Shown: piece by piece, positions 1 to 9,600 of the stretch
Layout: each line of letters opens with the position of its first letter
Numbering within the stretch: the stretch's first letter is position 1
Origin: Oegoconia quadripuncta
Lineage: Eukaryota; Arthropoda; Insecta; Lepidoptera; Autostichidae
Direction of reading: 5' to 3'
Assembly: GCA_949316235.1 (NCBI GenBank)
Contig: OX438755.1
Coordinates: 21,289,151-21,353,150 of the forward strand
DNA length: 64,000 nt
Program-made: the position numbers and the translations under genes
The notes under the pieces: generated by a model
What the model saw: the letters and a program-made list of their open reading frames with translations, nothing else
What the model was told of the DNA's origin: nothing
Database searches by the model: none

Positions 1-50
1 CACACCTGATGTTAAGTGAAGATGAGGTCGAAGGTGGAAGCGTGTTAGTG
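1..50 (-). mobile_element. SINE-A 3' fragment
   Basis: The first 50 bases match the antisense of the SINE-A 3' region (CACACCTGATGTTAAGTGAA and onward), which recurs about twenty times in the window. The copy is cut by the window edge and leaves the consensus after about base 48. Confidence 0.75.
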
Positions 51-124
51 GCATAATGGAGCTTTAACGATTTTTCATTCACGCGCTGGATATTTTGTGG
101 TCGTATAAGGGGTGTTGCGGGTCA

Positions 125-234
125 GTCAGATGTAGTTAAAAAAAGAAAAATAGCATGTTGACTTTCAATAAGTGATATTTTTGTATCCTACATTGAATAA
201 AATATTTTTGATTTTGATTTTGATTTTGGTTTCC
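125..234 (+). mobile_element. LINE-H 3' end, 5'-truncated copy
   Basis: About 110 bp nearly identical to the 3' UTR end of the full LINE-H at 58692-58800, in the opposite orientation. It ends in the same (GATTTT)n tail. The close match suggests a recent, strongly 5'-truncated insertion from the LINE-H lineage. Confidence 0.8.
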
Positions 235-803
235 TGTTTATGTTTCTTCATTACACACGCGACTTCTCGCCAAACTTCTGGTGGAGCTAAACTTGCTAGA
301 AGAGCAAGTTAAGTGAGATCAATTCAACCATCTACATACACATGCATTGCTCAGTATAATTACTGACAAAGTTGCGCAGAGCTGGCTCAACAGGTGCAGT
401 GAAACAACTTTTTGTTTTAACGAAGCCTTTTATAGGAGTTCGAGAAATTAGAAGACATAAAATCCTTGTTTTACGAACGTATAGTAAGCTGCAAAAGCTG
501 TCCAACTTCTGCAAATGTTCCAACTTACACAAGGTAGGTTCACGATGCACACTAAAAGCTTTGCACTTCTAGCTAATCGGAACTATTTGAATTTCGAATG
601 TTATATTTTTTGAAACGACTTGCAACCTTCTTAGTAATAAACAACAAATTCGCGGGAAATCATTTGTCAATTGTTTTTTATCACACATCAAAGTTCTACA
701 TACGCAACGAAAATGAAATAAGTCGAAAAGTTTTTAGAGCGATGATTTTTTATGATTTTAAAAGTTCTCTTTCTTCGCAAGACTGTGCGTTCGTCTTCAA
801 AAT
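235..803. other. No recognisable gene
   Basis: AT-rich sequence with only short overlapping open frames on both strands and no family motif, splice pattern or match to the repeat families of the window. Confidence 0.5.
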
Positions 804-804
804 G

Positions 805-841
<37 letters not shown>
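804..841. repeat. Poly-T tract
   Basis: An uninterrupted T run of about 38 bases. It directly precedes the antisense tails of LINE-G and LINE-E, so it is best read as the poly-A tail of a minus-strand retroposon. Confidence 0.8.
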
Positions 842-844
<3 letters not shown>

Positions 845-1206
845 GATTGACTGGATACGCGTTTTTTTATATGAGAGGGCGGCAAACGAGCATGCGGGTC
901 ACCTGATGGAAAGCAATCACCGCCGCCCAAAAGGGTCACAGATGCGTTGCCGGCCTTTGAGGAAGGTGTCCATGCTTTTGGGAGTCCCCCAAATGTGTTG
1001 GGGTTTCCGGGTCAGTATGCGTCCACCTTCGACCTTATCTTCACTTAACATCAGGTGTGATTGAGGTCAAGTACGAACCCGTCGTGCATTAAAAAAAAAT
1101 TATGATTGACTGGATTCGCGTTTGACCACAATCTCACCTGATGGAAAGTGACGATGTGGCCGAAGATGAAGCACGCGATCCCAGTAAATGCCTATTCACT
1201 CTGCTC
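842..1206 (-). mobile_element. LINE-G / LINE-E / SINE-A tail mosaic
   Basis: A short LINE-G tail (842-862) leads straight into the antisense shared LINE-E/SINE-F tail (869-975). This is followed by a plus-strand SINE-A 3' half (about 976-1098) and a longer antisense LINE-G tail (1099-1206). The two LINE-G pieces begin with the same ATGATTGACTGGAT motif, so the order may reflect insertion into one LINE-G copy or two separate copies. Confidence 0.65.
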
Positions 1207-1525
1207 TTTGTATTGTATAGAATGTAGCACGTATAGAATTGACCCCGGCTGTATAAATAGGGGGTCATATTGTTTTCTTAATTATTTATCTAATTAAGGA
1301 ATGATAAACACCCTACAAGCGGAAACATAACAGTAACTGAATTTGCGACAATCCTTTATTTATATATTTTTTTTCTAGCAATAATGATTACAGTATATAT
1401 GATCTATTGGAGTTAATCGGCTTTTTGATTTACAAAACATAACGTTGTATATGAAATAAGGAGATATAAGCAACAATACTTAAAAATAATAGAACAAATC
1501 CATCTCTTCACGTGGCTGTCGTCAA
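1207..1525. other. AT-rich, no gene
   Basis: About 320 bp of AT-rich sequence without a credible open frame or repeat match. Confidence 0.5.
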
Positions 1526-1680
1526 AGGCGACTAAATAAATAATAATAAATAAATAAATATCCTTAGACATACACACAGCACCATCTAGTTCCACGGTAA
1601 GCAACTATGGGCTTGTGTTGTGGATACCAGATGGTTGATATACTACATACATACATATTTTTTTTAAATAAATACATATT
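1526..1680 (-). mobile_element. SINE-C tail fragment
   Basis: Antisense match to the SINE-C 3' half (the ATCTAGTTCCAC and GATACCAGATGGTTGAT blocks also seen at 24960-25030 and 35920-35990). The tRNA-like head is missing. An ATAAATAA tail lies at the low-coordinate end. Confidence 0.7.
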
Positions 1681-2139
1681 ATAAATGTAATCATCAACAG
1701 ACTAAGGGATCTAACACTAAATAGCATCTATGGACTTGCACGTGTCAACGACGATGGGCTCACTCCCTATCACGTGTGCATTTCTTTATATTTATAATTA
1801 TTATATATATTTATTATATTTCGAATTGTTTCAAGTATTAAGTTTAAATTTTTGGAACACTCAACGCGTGTATGAGATATATATAGCTTATTTGTAATTT
1901 ATCTATTAACTAGTTTATATTATTTATCATCTACTAACAAATTAATCTTAATTGATATTAGTTAAGTCTTACAATACAATACAATTACTCTTTATTGCGC
2001 AAGACAATTTACAGTAATTTTTAGTTGTTTAAGTAAGCCGCGAAATTGGTAAAATAATTGTACGATTGTGATTTCCATTGTTCTTTTCCCATATTTGTGA
2101 AATCATACAATTTTGTGTGCCCTGAGATGCGCACATACG
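1681..2139. other. AT-rich spacer with LINE-J-like tail
   Basis: Mostly anonymous AT-rich DNA. At about 1974-2045 an antisense (TTGTA)n tail plus GCAATAAAGAG-like block resembles the LINE-J 3' ends at 23070-23215 and 46765-46805. Confidence 0.4.
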
Positions 2140-2331
2140 AGTATCTCAATGGTTCTGGCAGAATGAACAGCGCTGCGGGTTTCTACCCACAGCACATGCT
2201 GAGTCTGGACCATTTCGTTGACCCTGATATGGGTCATGTCTCCGATATTACTTTTAACTGTATACCAACCCATATTGTATGTGTATAATGTAGGTTAAGT
2301 GACTTGCGTCATGGTCGACGAATAAATGTAT
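2140..2331 (+). mobile_element. LINE 3' UTR fragment (family P)
   Basis: The block around CTGGCAGAATGAACAGCGCT and CAGCACATGCTGAGTCTGG recurs in diverged form at 19062-19130. It ends in AATAAATGTATTC followed by a TTCTA repeat, the arrangement of a LINE 3' end with a microsatellite tail. No coding part remains. Confidence 0.5.
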
Positions 2332-2530
2332 TCTATTCTATTCTATTCTGTTCTGTTCTGTTCTGTTCTGTTCTGTTCTGTTCTGTTCTGTTCTGGTCTG
2401 GTCTGGTCTGGTCTGGTCTGGTCTGGTCTGGTCTGTTCTGTTCTGTTCTGTTCTGTTCTGTTCTGTTCTGTTCTGTTCTGTTCTGTTCTGTTCTGTTCTG
2501 TTCTGTTCTGTTCTGTTCTATTCTATTCTA
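2332..2530. repeat. TTCTG pentanucleotide microsatellite
   Basis: About 39 tandem pentamers: TTCTA at both ends, TTCTG in the body and an internal block of about eight GTCTG units at 2393-2433. Two overlapping open frames across it are artefacts of a 5-bp period that lacks stop codons. Confidence 0.95.
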
Positions 2531-2574
2531 TATCTCTGACCGCTCCACTTGGTATAAGGCCGTGTAGTTATCTA

Positions 2575-2777
2575 GTCTAACTAATATTATAAATGCGCAA
2601 GTTTGGATGTTTGTTTGTTTGTTTGTAGCTCAATCACGGCGAAACGGCTGAAGGGATTTGGATGAAATTTGTTACACAGGTAGAATATACCCTGGATTTA
2701 GACGTAGGATACTTTTTATCCCGATTAAGTGAGTAGTTATTCCACGCAGGCAAAGCCGCGGGCGGAAATCTAGTGTT
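2575..2777 (+). repeat. Dispersed repeat R
   Basis: Contains a TTTG microsatellite, then the GGCGAAACGGCTGAAGGGAT and AGGATACTTTTTATCCCG blocks, and ends in TCTAGTG. Antisense pieces of the same repeat occur at 35397-35545, 36235-36340 and about 43605-43690. The wording is that of a very common lepidopteran interspersed repeat. No protein is encoded. Confidence 0.6.
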
Positions 2778-2892
2778 ATATAATAATGAAGCATCTGCAT
2801 CTTTCTGTTCGTACGCCCCAGTTTTAGTATCACATGTACGCCATATGTGATACTAAAATTGCCTACACTTCAGATCGATTACCCATACAAAG

Positions 2893-3714
2893 TAAAGTCA
2901 AAGTCAAAGTCAAAAATGCTTTATTTTGTAGGTACACAGAGTACACTTAAAATAGTCAATTTTACATTTTTTAAGCTACTGCTTGTTCAAAATGCAATTT
3001 TCCCCTGCGAAGAACAAGCAAGAAACTCGAAGGGTTGCTCTTTTAAAATCAGGCTTTGATTTTACATAAAGGTTTTTATATTACAAAAAGGTTTTTATAT
3101 TTTCGTGAAATAGCCTGGCATGCGAACAATCTGATTATGTCCAGGGATGATTATCATCCAAATAGTCTGATATTTTATAAAATGCTTTGTTAATTAGTTT
3201 CTGTTTTATAGTATCTTTAAATTTATCGAGAGGAAGATTTTGTATATCAACTGGGACCTTATTGAAAAAGCGTATACATAACCCTTTGAATGAATTACTG
3301 ACTTTGCGGAGGCGACTTATGTGACCTGCAAGTTTATCTTTATTTCTTGTATTGACATCATGTTTATCACTATTTTTCCTAAATGATGCTATATTTTTTT
3401 TAACATACATTAGATTTTCAAAAATGTACTGTGACGAAATGGTTAGAATGTTATACACTTTAAACCTATCTCTAAGTGACACTGCAGGTTTCAATTGATA
3501 AATTGCGCGAACGGCTCGTTTTTGTAAAACAAAGATTGTATTAATATCCGCGGCGTTTCCCCACAGCAAGATACCGTAAGACATCAAGCTGTGGAAATAA
3601 CTAAAATATACTAATCTAGCAGTATTTACTATATGTCTGACATTTGTCGATTTTTTTTGACTGCGTACGCTGCAGAGGTGAGCCTTTTCGCCAATTTATG
3701 TATATGAGGACCCC
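2893..3714 (-). pseudogene. 5'-truncated LINE (LINE-H relative), RT C-terminus
   Basis: An antisense LINE fragment with a (GACTTT)n tail at 2893-2915. An open stretch at 3135-3587 gives 150 residues aligning with the C-terminus of LINE-H ORF2: shared MSYGILLWG, IFVLQKRA.RAIY, SQYI.ENLMYVKKN, and a terminal KISDYLDDNHPW. Upstream the homology continues to about 3711 (WGPHIHKLAKRL, SAAYAV) with a frameshift near 3650. The polymerase core, endonuclease and ORF1 are absent, so it cannot function. It is diverged from LINE-H and forms a sister family. Confidence 0.85.
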
Positions 3715-4310
3715 ATTGCATTTAAACGATTCTGAAACCACCTTTAGTAAGGAAGTCCAACAATTTTCGGCTAATTTCGGCTATAGTCATAGTCCGAAAC
3801 AAATTTCATCCAGTATACTTTTTTTTTTTTTTTTTTTTTATATGAGAGGGCGGCAAACGAGCATGCGGGTCACCTGATGGAAAGCAATCACCGCCGCCCA
3901 TGGACACCCGCAACACCAAAAGGGTCACAGATGCGTTGCCGGCCTTTGAGGAAGGTGTCCACCCCAGAATAAGTAGGGTAGCCTGAGCGATGAGGGATTC
4001 TCCAGCAGTGCTGGTACCCTCCTGGGGTACTAACTCTTTAAATACCGCTTATTCTGGAGAGAGACTGGAAGGTGGGCCTCCGGCGCCCTCGCTCACCGGA
4101 CGAAGCGCAGTGGCAAAATGCCACTACTCAGACGTCGGTCTTCTGCGAGAGGGTGGTACTTCCCCGGTCGAGCCGGCCCATTCATGCTGCAAGCTAATAG
4201 CTTACAGCGTGGCTCTACCACTACAAATACTGGATGTACAGTACAGTACAGTGTCATTCCTGCCTAGGAACTCCTCTCCGGATTACGAACAACTTTCCAT
4301 TACCAACTAT
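3715..4310. mobile_element. CAGGGTG-family MITE remnant interrupted by SINE-F
   Basis: 3715-3790 and about 4265-4310 match internal parts of the inverted-repeat element at 55804-56549 (AACGATTCTG, CCAACAATTTTCGGCT, GATTACGAACAACTTTCC). A SINE-F copy sits between the two pieces. The element ends are not preserved. Confidence 0.55.
3819..4222 (-). mobile_element. SINE-F, full-length copy
   Basis: An antisense copy of about 400 bp with poly-T at the low end and CTCTACCACT at the high end. Three other copies lie at 16971-17382, 26761-27175 and 56185-56526. In sense orientation it starts AGTGGTAGAGCCACGCTG, reminiscent of a tRNA D-arm/A-box, with GGCTCGACCGG as a weak B-box-like match. Its last 130 bp or so are shared with LINE-E. 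Non-coding. Confidence 0.85.
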
Positions 4311-4683
4311 TAATAGCGTAGGATAAATCTCACGCTGGAAGACGTTTGATGAACCAATTGCTGCCCATGGTTTATGCCCATGGGAAAAGCAGCCAGGGAC
4401 ACTACGCCCAAAAACGTAGTTACAAAACAACAAAAAACAATCTTACAACAAAGGTTGTACGTGTGTTTTGTTCCATCCAACTTTTTTACAAGTTCCGATA
4501 TAACTTTTTCAATATCCCGGGATGTCACGTGGATCAGATATCGCAGGTGGGGACGTTGACCCAAGAAGGGGGAGGGGAGAAGGAGGGGGTATAAGCAGGC
4601 GATGGAAATTGCCAGAAATGATTATAGATCAGTATCTTTCCTCTAATCTCTGCCTTATCGACGTCTGTCTGTCTATTTTTTAG
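4311..4683. other. No recognisable gene
   Basis: Short overlapping frames on both strands and a purine-rich stretch at 4560-4590. No family match. Confidence 0.45.
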
Positions 4684-5120
4684 ATTATGATTGACAGGAT
4701 TCGCGTTTGACCACTATTTCACCTGATGGAATCCAGGAAAGACTGACACCGGAAGGGAGTTTCATGCCTTGGCTGTTCGGATGATGAATGAAGAGTCGAA
4801 CTTCTTAGATCGAATGTTCGGTATATTAACTACATATGGGTGGACGCCTAGTGGTCCGAATGTGGAAGGACGACGATGGAATAAGATTATGTAATTCCAA
4901 CGCACACTCCCCGAAATGCATCCCGTAAAAAACTGAGAGACAGGCGACTTCACGACGGTGTTCAAGGCTCTGCAATTTAGCCGTCATCGAATTATCAATT
5001 ATAAGTCTCATGGCACGTCGTTCCCCAGAATCGAGTGCAGCTAGTTGGTACTTGGCTGAACCATCCCAGAGGTGACAGCAGCATTCCATGCACGAGCGGA
5101 CCTGAGCCTGGTAAAGCACA
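4684..5120 (-). pseudogene. LINE-G 3' end, RT C-terminal remnant
   Basis: An antisense copy of the LINE-G 3' end. The tail motif ATTGACAGGATTCGCGTTTG starts at 4689. Upstream, 4826-5119 encodes a C-terminal LINE polymerase piece (YQAQVRSCMECCCHLWDGSA, QLAALDSGERRAMRLI, then H.RTTRRPP), typical of CR1/Jockey-clade ORF2 proteins. The frame is disrupted near 4900. Other LINE-G tails lie at 38085-38412, 44350-44500 and 54920-55105. Confidence 0.75.
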
Positions 5121-5632
5121 GTTCTGGGGTTCTACTACATAATTTCATTGTTATCGTCATCGGTTACGTTCTGACTTGCGATTGGTTGGCCCAACGCTCG
5201 CTCGGCAATTTGACGGTTTCTAATTGGTCAACGTAATCGATAACGATACCGGTGAAGTTACGTAATCTATTGACTTAACTATGCAACGGATTTTGATAAG
5301 ATTTTCACTACCATTTAGAGAATTTCATCTGGAAAATTTGTACGTATAATACAAGTGATAGTTTATATTTTATATCTTGTTCCACACGTGGCGGGCGGAA
5401 GCTATTATAATACGCAGAAAATTTTACATGGTACGACGGCTGTGGTGGATAATATGATGATACGTATATGAAAACTACTAGTCAAGGCAAGGGTGATTAA
5501 GCATTTATTGGCATTACGTGCTTGATCTTTGGCCGCATCGACACTTTCCTATCATATCATTCAAATACACTAAAAACTGTGTTAATTACTAAAATACTTT
5601 GAAATACTGCTGGTAATCTGTCCTCTCTTTTG
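5121..5632. other. No recognisable gene
   Basis: About 500 bp of moderate-complexity DNA without long frames or recognised repeats. Confidence 0.45.
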
Positions 5633-5953
5633 ATTTTTTTTATGCACAACGGGTTGGTACTTGACCTCAATCACACCTGATGTTAGGTGAAGATGAGGTT
5701 GAAGGTGGCAGCGTATTGACCCGGAAACCCCAACACATTTGGGGGACTGGCTATCTTATCTCTGACAACCGGAACACAATGTTATTAATATTGCTGCTTG
5801 GCGGCAGATTTAGGATACGAAGGTGGTAGTTAGCCAGGCGGACATTTAAAATGCCCTACCACACCGACTACTTAAACATATACCCCGCTCGGGATCGCAC
5901 CCGCGACCTCCGAATCGTAAACTCAATGTTGTTTACATTGAACCACGGAGCTG
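5633..5953 (-). mobile_element. SINE-A, near full length
   Basis: An antisense copy beginning in a T run and TATGCACAACGGGTTGGTAC and ending at the tRNA-like head (TTTACATTGAACCACGGAG). The head, in sense orientation, carries GTGGTTCAATGTAAAC (A-box region) and a diverged GGGTGCGATCCC B-box, as expected for an RNA polymerase III SINE. It is not a functional tRNA gene, since no cloverleaf is retained. Confidence 0.9.
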
Positions 5954-6075
5954 GTTGATCTTTACTCAGATACACCACGCATTACTCAGATACGACCAGA
6001 CAAACACTGGACACACACAAAGACCCCAAACACATAACACCCGTCGTTTTTCAACGTGGTTTAAAAAAGAAACCT
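5954..6075 (+). repeat. Dispersed repeat S fragment
   Basis: The CCACGCATTACTC, CCAGACAAACACTGGACACA and CGTCGTTTTTCAACG blocks resemble 56740-56825. It directly abuts the head of SINE-A. Confidence 0.45.
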
Positions 6076-6957
6076 TTGTAATGAACACTCTTCATTACAT
6101 TTATTACAATCTTATTTCTTTCTCAGTAAATGTCACCTGCGGATGTCGCAGCCACTTGTGGCAATGTTGTCGCAGACCCTTACGCACATGTGCCAAAATA
6201 AATACGGGCTTCATAAAGTAAAACGTGGTGAACCAACGATCTCGTTCACTAACAGCCCTCTGATGTTCCACGTGTCGCATGCACATAGGAAAGAGAATGG
6301 CATCGCTTTGATGATTATGTTGAGCATACATCGTACTGCAATTCTTTTTATTAATACCAGCCTTAGGTATCTTATTTTATTTTATTTATTTACATAGAAT
6401 CAACAGCATTATTACAAATTCTTATACAGAAAACTAATACCAAACTTATGCCGATTAAAGATTCTTATTATGTTACTGACAATGGTTACCCTTTAAATTG
6501 AATGGGTAATGTTTTAATTAAATTACAATATAATTACAAAAAAATGGTTGTGTTATTAATTAATAATATTATTATATAAATATCAATAAAAACAAATCAA
6601 ATCCTCAGCGATATAGGAGTCGTTATGTTAATATGTCTAAATTACATAGTATCATATAGAGGAATAACACAGTATTGAAAGTGAAATTAAAGAAACCAAA
6701 CAATCATAAGCCAAATGAAAATGACAAAATTACAGATCTATAAATATGTACAAAATATGTGTGTTGTGAGTGTTTGTGTGTGTAAGAGTTAGTGTGTGTG
6801 TGGTGGGTATTGCATGATGGAGTAAATCAATGGACGGACATGGGTCAAGAAGAATGATCGACAGAGGCATGCGACCGCGAACTGCGAAATCTTATTTTAT
6901 TCTTATTAATCTATGTCTTTGTGATAAACAGTTACATTAATTATGGTAATTGATTTA
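6076..6957. other. AT-rich region with an antisense LINE-like 3' tail
   Basis: 6370-6480 is the antisense of the sequence at 14885-14985 (CTGTTGATTCT, AGAAT.TGTAAT blocks), probably a LINE 3' UTR. The rest is AT-rich, with GT-rich microsatellite text near 6755-6805. No gene seen. Confidence 0.4.
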
Positions 6958-7580
6958 AAATCTTCGGTGGCTCAGCGGTTAAGACGCCGTCTCCCAATTT
7001 GGGAGGTCTGGGTTCGATTCCCAATAGTAGGCCATTCACCAATGAGTTTTTAAATTTAATTACTTTTGCGCATTTATCCGACTGCTCCTAACCGGTCAAG
7101 GAAAACATCGTGAGGAAACCTGCAATTCTGAGATATAAAATTCAAAGGCATGTAAAATCCCAAACCCGCATTGGGCCAGCGTGGCGGACTACGGCCCATA
7201 CTCCCTCATTTTTTTATTTATGCACAACGATTTAGTACTTGACCTCCATCACACCTGATGTTATGGTATGGATGAGGTCGAAGGTGGAAGCGTACTGACC
7301 CGGAAATCCCAACATATTTGGGTGAACTGGCTATCTTATCTCTGACAACCGGGACACAACAATGATAAACACGATTTAGATAAAATGGTGGTAGCTAGCC
7401 AGGCGGATATTTAAAATACCCTACCACCAACCAAACCGAGTATTTAAGCATGTACCCCGCTGGGGATCACACCCGCGACTTCCGAATCGTAAACCCAATG
7501 TTGTTTACATTGAGCCACGGAGGCGGAGGAGGCCCTCATATACGAGGGAATGCCTATATCCCTGCAGTGGGATGTTTACT
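6958..7580 (+). mobile_element. SINE-K, split by SINE-A
   Basis: A tRNA-headed SINE: GGTGGCTCAGCGGTTAAGAC (A-box) and GGGTTCGATTCCC (B-box) near 6967-7022. It is interrupted at 7210-7532 by SINE-A and resumes at 7533 with CCCTCATATACGAGGGAA to about 7580. The uninterrupted antisense copy at 28480-28770 confirms the continuity. Confidence 0.85.
7210..7532 (-). mobile_element. SINE-A nested in SINE-K, with target duplication
   Basis: A near full-length antisense SINE-A. CCCTCAT at 7203-7209 is repeated at 7533-7539, giving a clean 7-bp target-site duplication. The insertion therefore postdates SINE-K. Confidence 0.9.
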
Positions 7581-8468
7581 ATGGTTTAAAATAGCTGGAT
7601 CACTATGATCTACCAAATGGCATATAGAAAAAAAAACAATAGAAGTGATAATGTAGATTGTTAGTTTTTGGTATCACACAATTTACAATAACAACAATTA
7701 CAATTTCCTGGAGATGCACTAGACTCCATTTTTATCAATGATAATGCATTAATTAAATAAAAACATATATTATATAATAAATCATTTATTTTCCAGGCAA
7801 TAAGGTCCATCTTTGTTAGTACAGTCACCTATAACTATGTTAGTGAACAGTGGTAGACATTGAACATTTAAAATAACAATTATAAATTGCGATGTCAATT
7901 GAAAAATAATACATAAAAAAAATCTAAATTATATCAATTTGAAATTATTTTGAAAATTGAATTATTATTATAGAAATTGTAGAATGAATGACAAATATTA
8001 CCTTTATCAGTTAAACTACATGGGCAATAAATTAATGGATAATTAGCTTAACATAATGAAGTTACAGGTGACAAACTAACATCGACTGATGGCATGAATG
8101 AAAACCATCCGAAATATTTGATTGTAAACAAATAATGGCTCATTAATACGTGACTGGCCTTGTTACTGCAAACAATATTTAACTTGACGCACTCTATGCT
8201 CATTTTGGACACAATAAGATATCAATGTAACTATATTAGTTGCCATATGTAATTAACAGAGCTTCATGACAAAAAGTATTTCTTTGTGTTAACAGGCATA
8301 AATAAATAGCAATTAAAATTCCAAGCGTAATGAAAGCCTTGGCACGATAAAGATAAAACCTTCCTAAATATAAAATTGAACTCCGACATACTTAGACGAA
8401 GGAGCCATAATGGTTTGTTTATTTTATGTATTCAGGCACACCAACTTACAAACAAAAAAATTACATTA
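7581..8468. other. AT-rich, no gene
   Basis: Nearly 900 bp of AT-rich DNA with no long open frame and no repeat I could match within the window. Confidence 0.5.
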
Positions 8469-9114
8469 TGTCGCAGGATTATTTCAGGAAATGCCTAGGC
8501 GGATCGTTACGAATGGCGGATATTTGCTACATTATTGGAAACGCGCTAAGGAGAGAATAACCCCAGAACATGGTGGGTCTCCTCGGTAGAGTGTAAATCA
8601 TAATTGCAAAGTTCATACTGCGATGTACGTTACTGTGAAAGTTTACCATTACGATGTACGTTGTCGCAGAAGTTCTTTACTGCGATGTACGTTAGCGAGT
8701 TTACCATTGCGACGTACGTTGTCGCGAAAGTTCTTTACTGCGATGTACATTACTGCGAAAGTTTACCTTTACAACGTACGTAGTCGCGAAAGTTCTTAAC
8801 TGTGATGTACGTTACTGCGAAAGTATACTATTGCAACGTATGTACATTACTTTTGTTTAGTTTAAGTTTACAATTGCGATGTACGTTGTCGCAAAAATTC
8901 GTTACCGCATTGTACGTTACTGCGAAAGTTTACCATGGCGACGAACGTTGTCGCGAAAGTTCTTTAGTGCGTTGTACGTTCAGTAGTATTCAAAGCAACC
9001 TCATCAACCCGCTGTGGGCAGCACAGTTTTCATTAATGTAGGTAATAACCGCCATACATAACGACCCGCCTAGGCATTTCATGAAATGACTAATTCAACG
9101 AACTGCCTGCGACA
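8469..9114. mobile_element. Inverted-repeat (MITE-like) element with internal tandem array
   Basis: The left end starts TGTCGCAGG (8469-8477) and the right end is its complement CCTGCGACA (9106-9114). Inside, ATTTCAGGAAATGCCTAGGC (8481-8500) pairs with the complement of 9069-9088, and the match continues through GGCGGATATTTGCTAC against the complement of GTAGGTAATAACCGCC (9037-9052). The left arm has lost about 14 bp. No transposase frame is present and no target duplication is evident. Confidence 0.75.
8616..8990. repeat. 62-bp minisatellite, about six units
   Basis: Units of about 62 bp, each with two related halves: TACTGCGATGTACGTTACTG CGAAAGTTTACC, then ATTGCGACGTACGTTGTCGC GAAAGTTCTT. 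Unit starts lie near 8616, 8678, 8736, 8797 and beyond. It fills the middle of the inverted-repeat element. Confidence 0.85.
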
Positions 9115-9161
9115 CTTACTTACAAAATAATTTCAACAAAATTTTGAGGTATGAGCTCTAA

Positions 9162-9405
9162 TTTGACGACCGATTGATGTAGTGGATAGTCACCCTATCA
9201 GCGAAACCAACGGTTGCGGGTTCGAATCCCGCGAGGGATAAATGTTTGTATGATGAATACGAACATTTATTCCCGAGTCTTGGATGTTTATATAAATATT
9301 TATGTATGTTTATCCGTTATCTAGTATCCATAGCACAAGCTTTGCTTAGTTTGGGACTAGATGATTGGTGTAAGTGTCCGAAATATTAAAAAAAAAAAAA
9401 AAAAT
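9162..9405 (+). mobile_element. SINE-B
   Basis: A tRNA-derived head with GATGTAGTGGATAGT and GGTTCGAATCCCGC. The body carries ATGAATACGAACATTTATTC and TTTGCTTAGTTTGGGACTAG, followed by a poly-A tail at 9389-9404. About 240 bp, near full length. Confidence 0.9.
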
Positions 9406-9446
9406 AATTACAGACGAGCACAACACTCAAATTTATGTTATACGAT

Positions 9447-9578
9447 TGTTAGCTAATGTAGGAATTTGTGAGCAAAGAAAAATCCAAGCGTTTGACACAT
9501 ACGAATATATTAGGAACACTGACATTTAAAAAATGTAAAAAAAAGAAAAGATCTAAAAACACCACGCAGTTTCCAACA
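9447..9578 (-). repeat. 3' LTR of the BEL element
   Basis: 132 bp, reads as identical to 14257-14388. In element orientation it runs TGTTGGAAACTGCG to TTAGCTAACA. It is preceded in that orientation by a purine-rich ACGGGGCGGACGA (9579-9591), a plausible polypurine tract. Confidence 0.93.
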
Positions 9579-9600
9579 TCGTCCGCCCCGTGTAGCGTAG

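Noticed and set aside
2304..2580. Two overlapping open frames of about 85 residues
   Set aside because: They are the translation of a TTCTG microsatellite, which cannot produce stop codons; no protein features.
8469..9114. Helitron identity for this element
   Set aside because: Helitrons lack terminal inverted repeats and insert between A and T; this element has clear inverted arms.
9162..9240. tRNA gene (A-box and B-box present) here and at other SINE heads
   Set aside because: The heads lack complete cloverleaf pairing and are followed by the same SINE bodies; they are tRNA-derived promoters.
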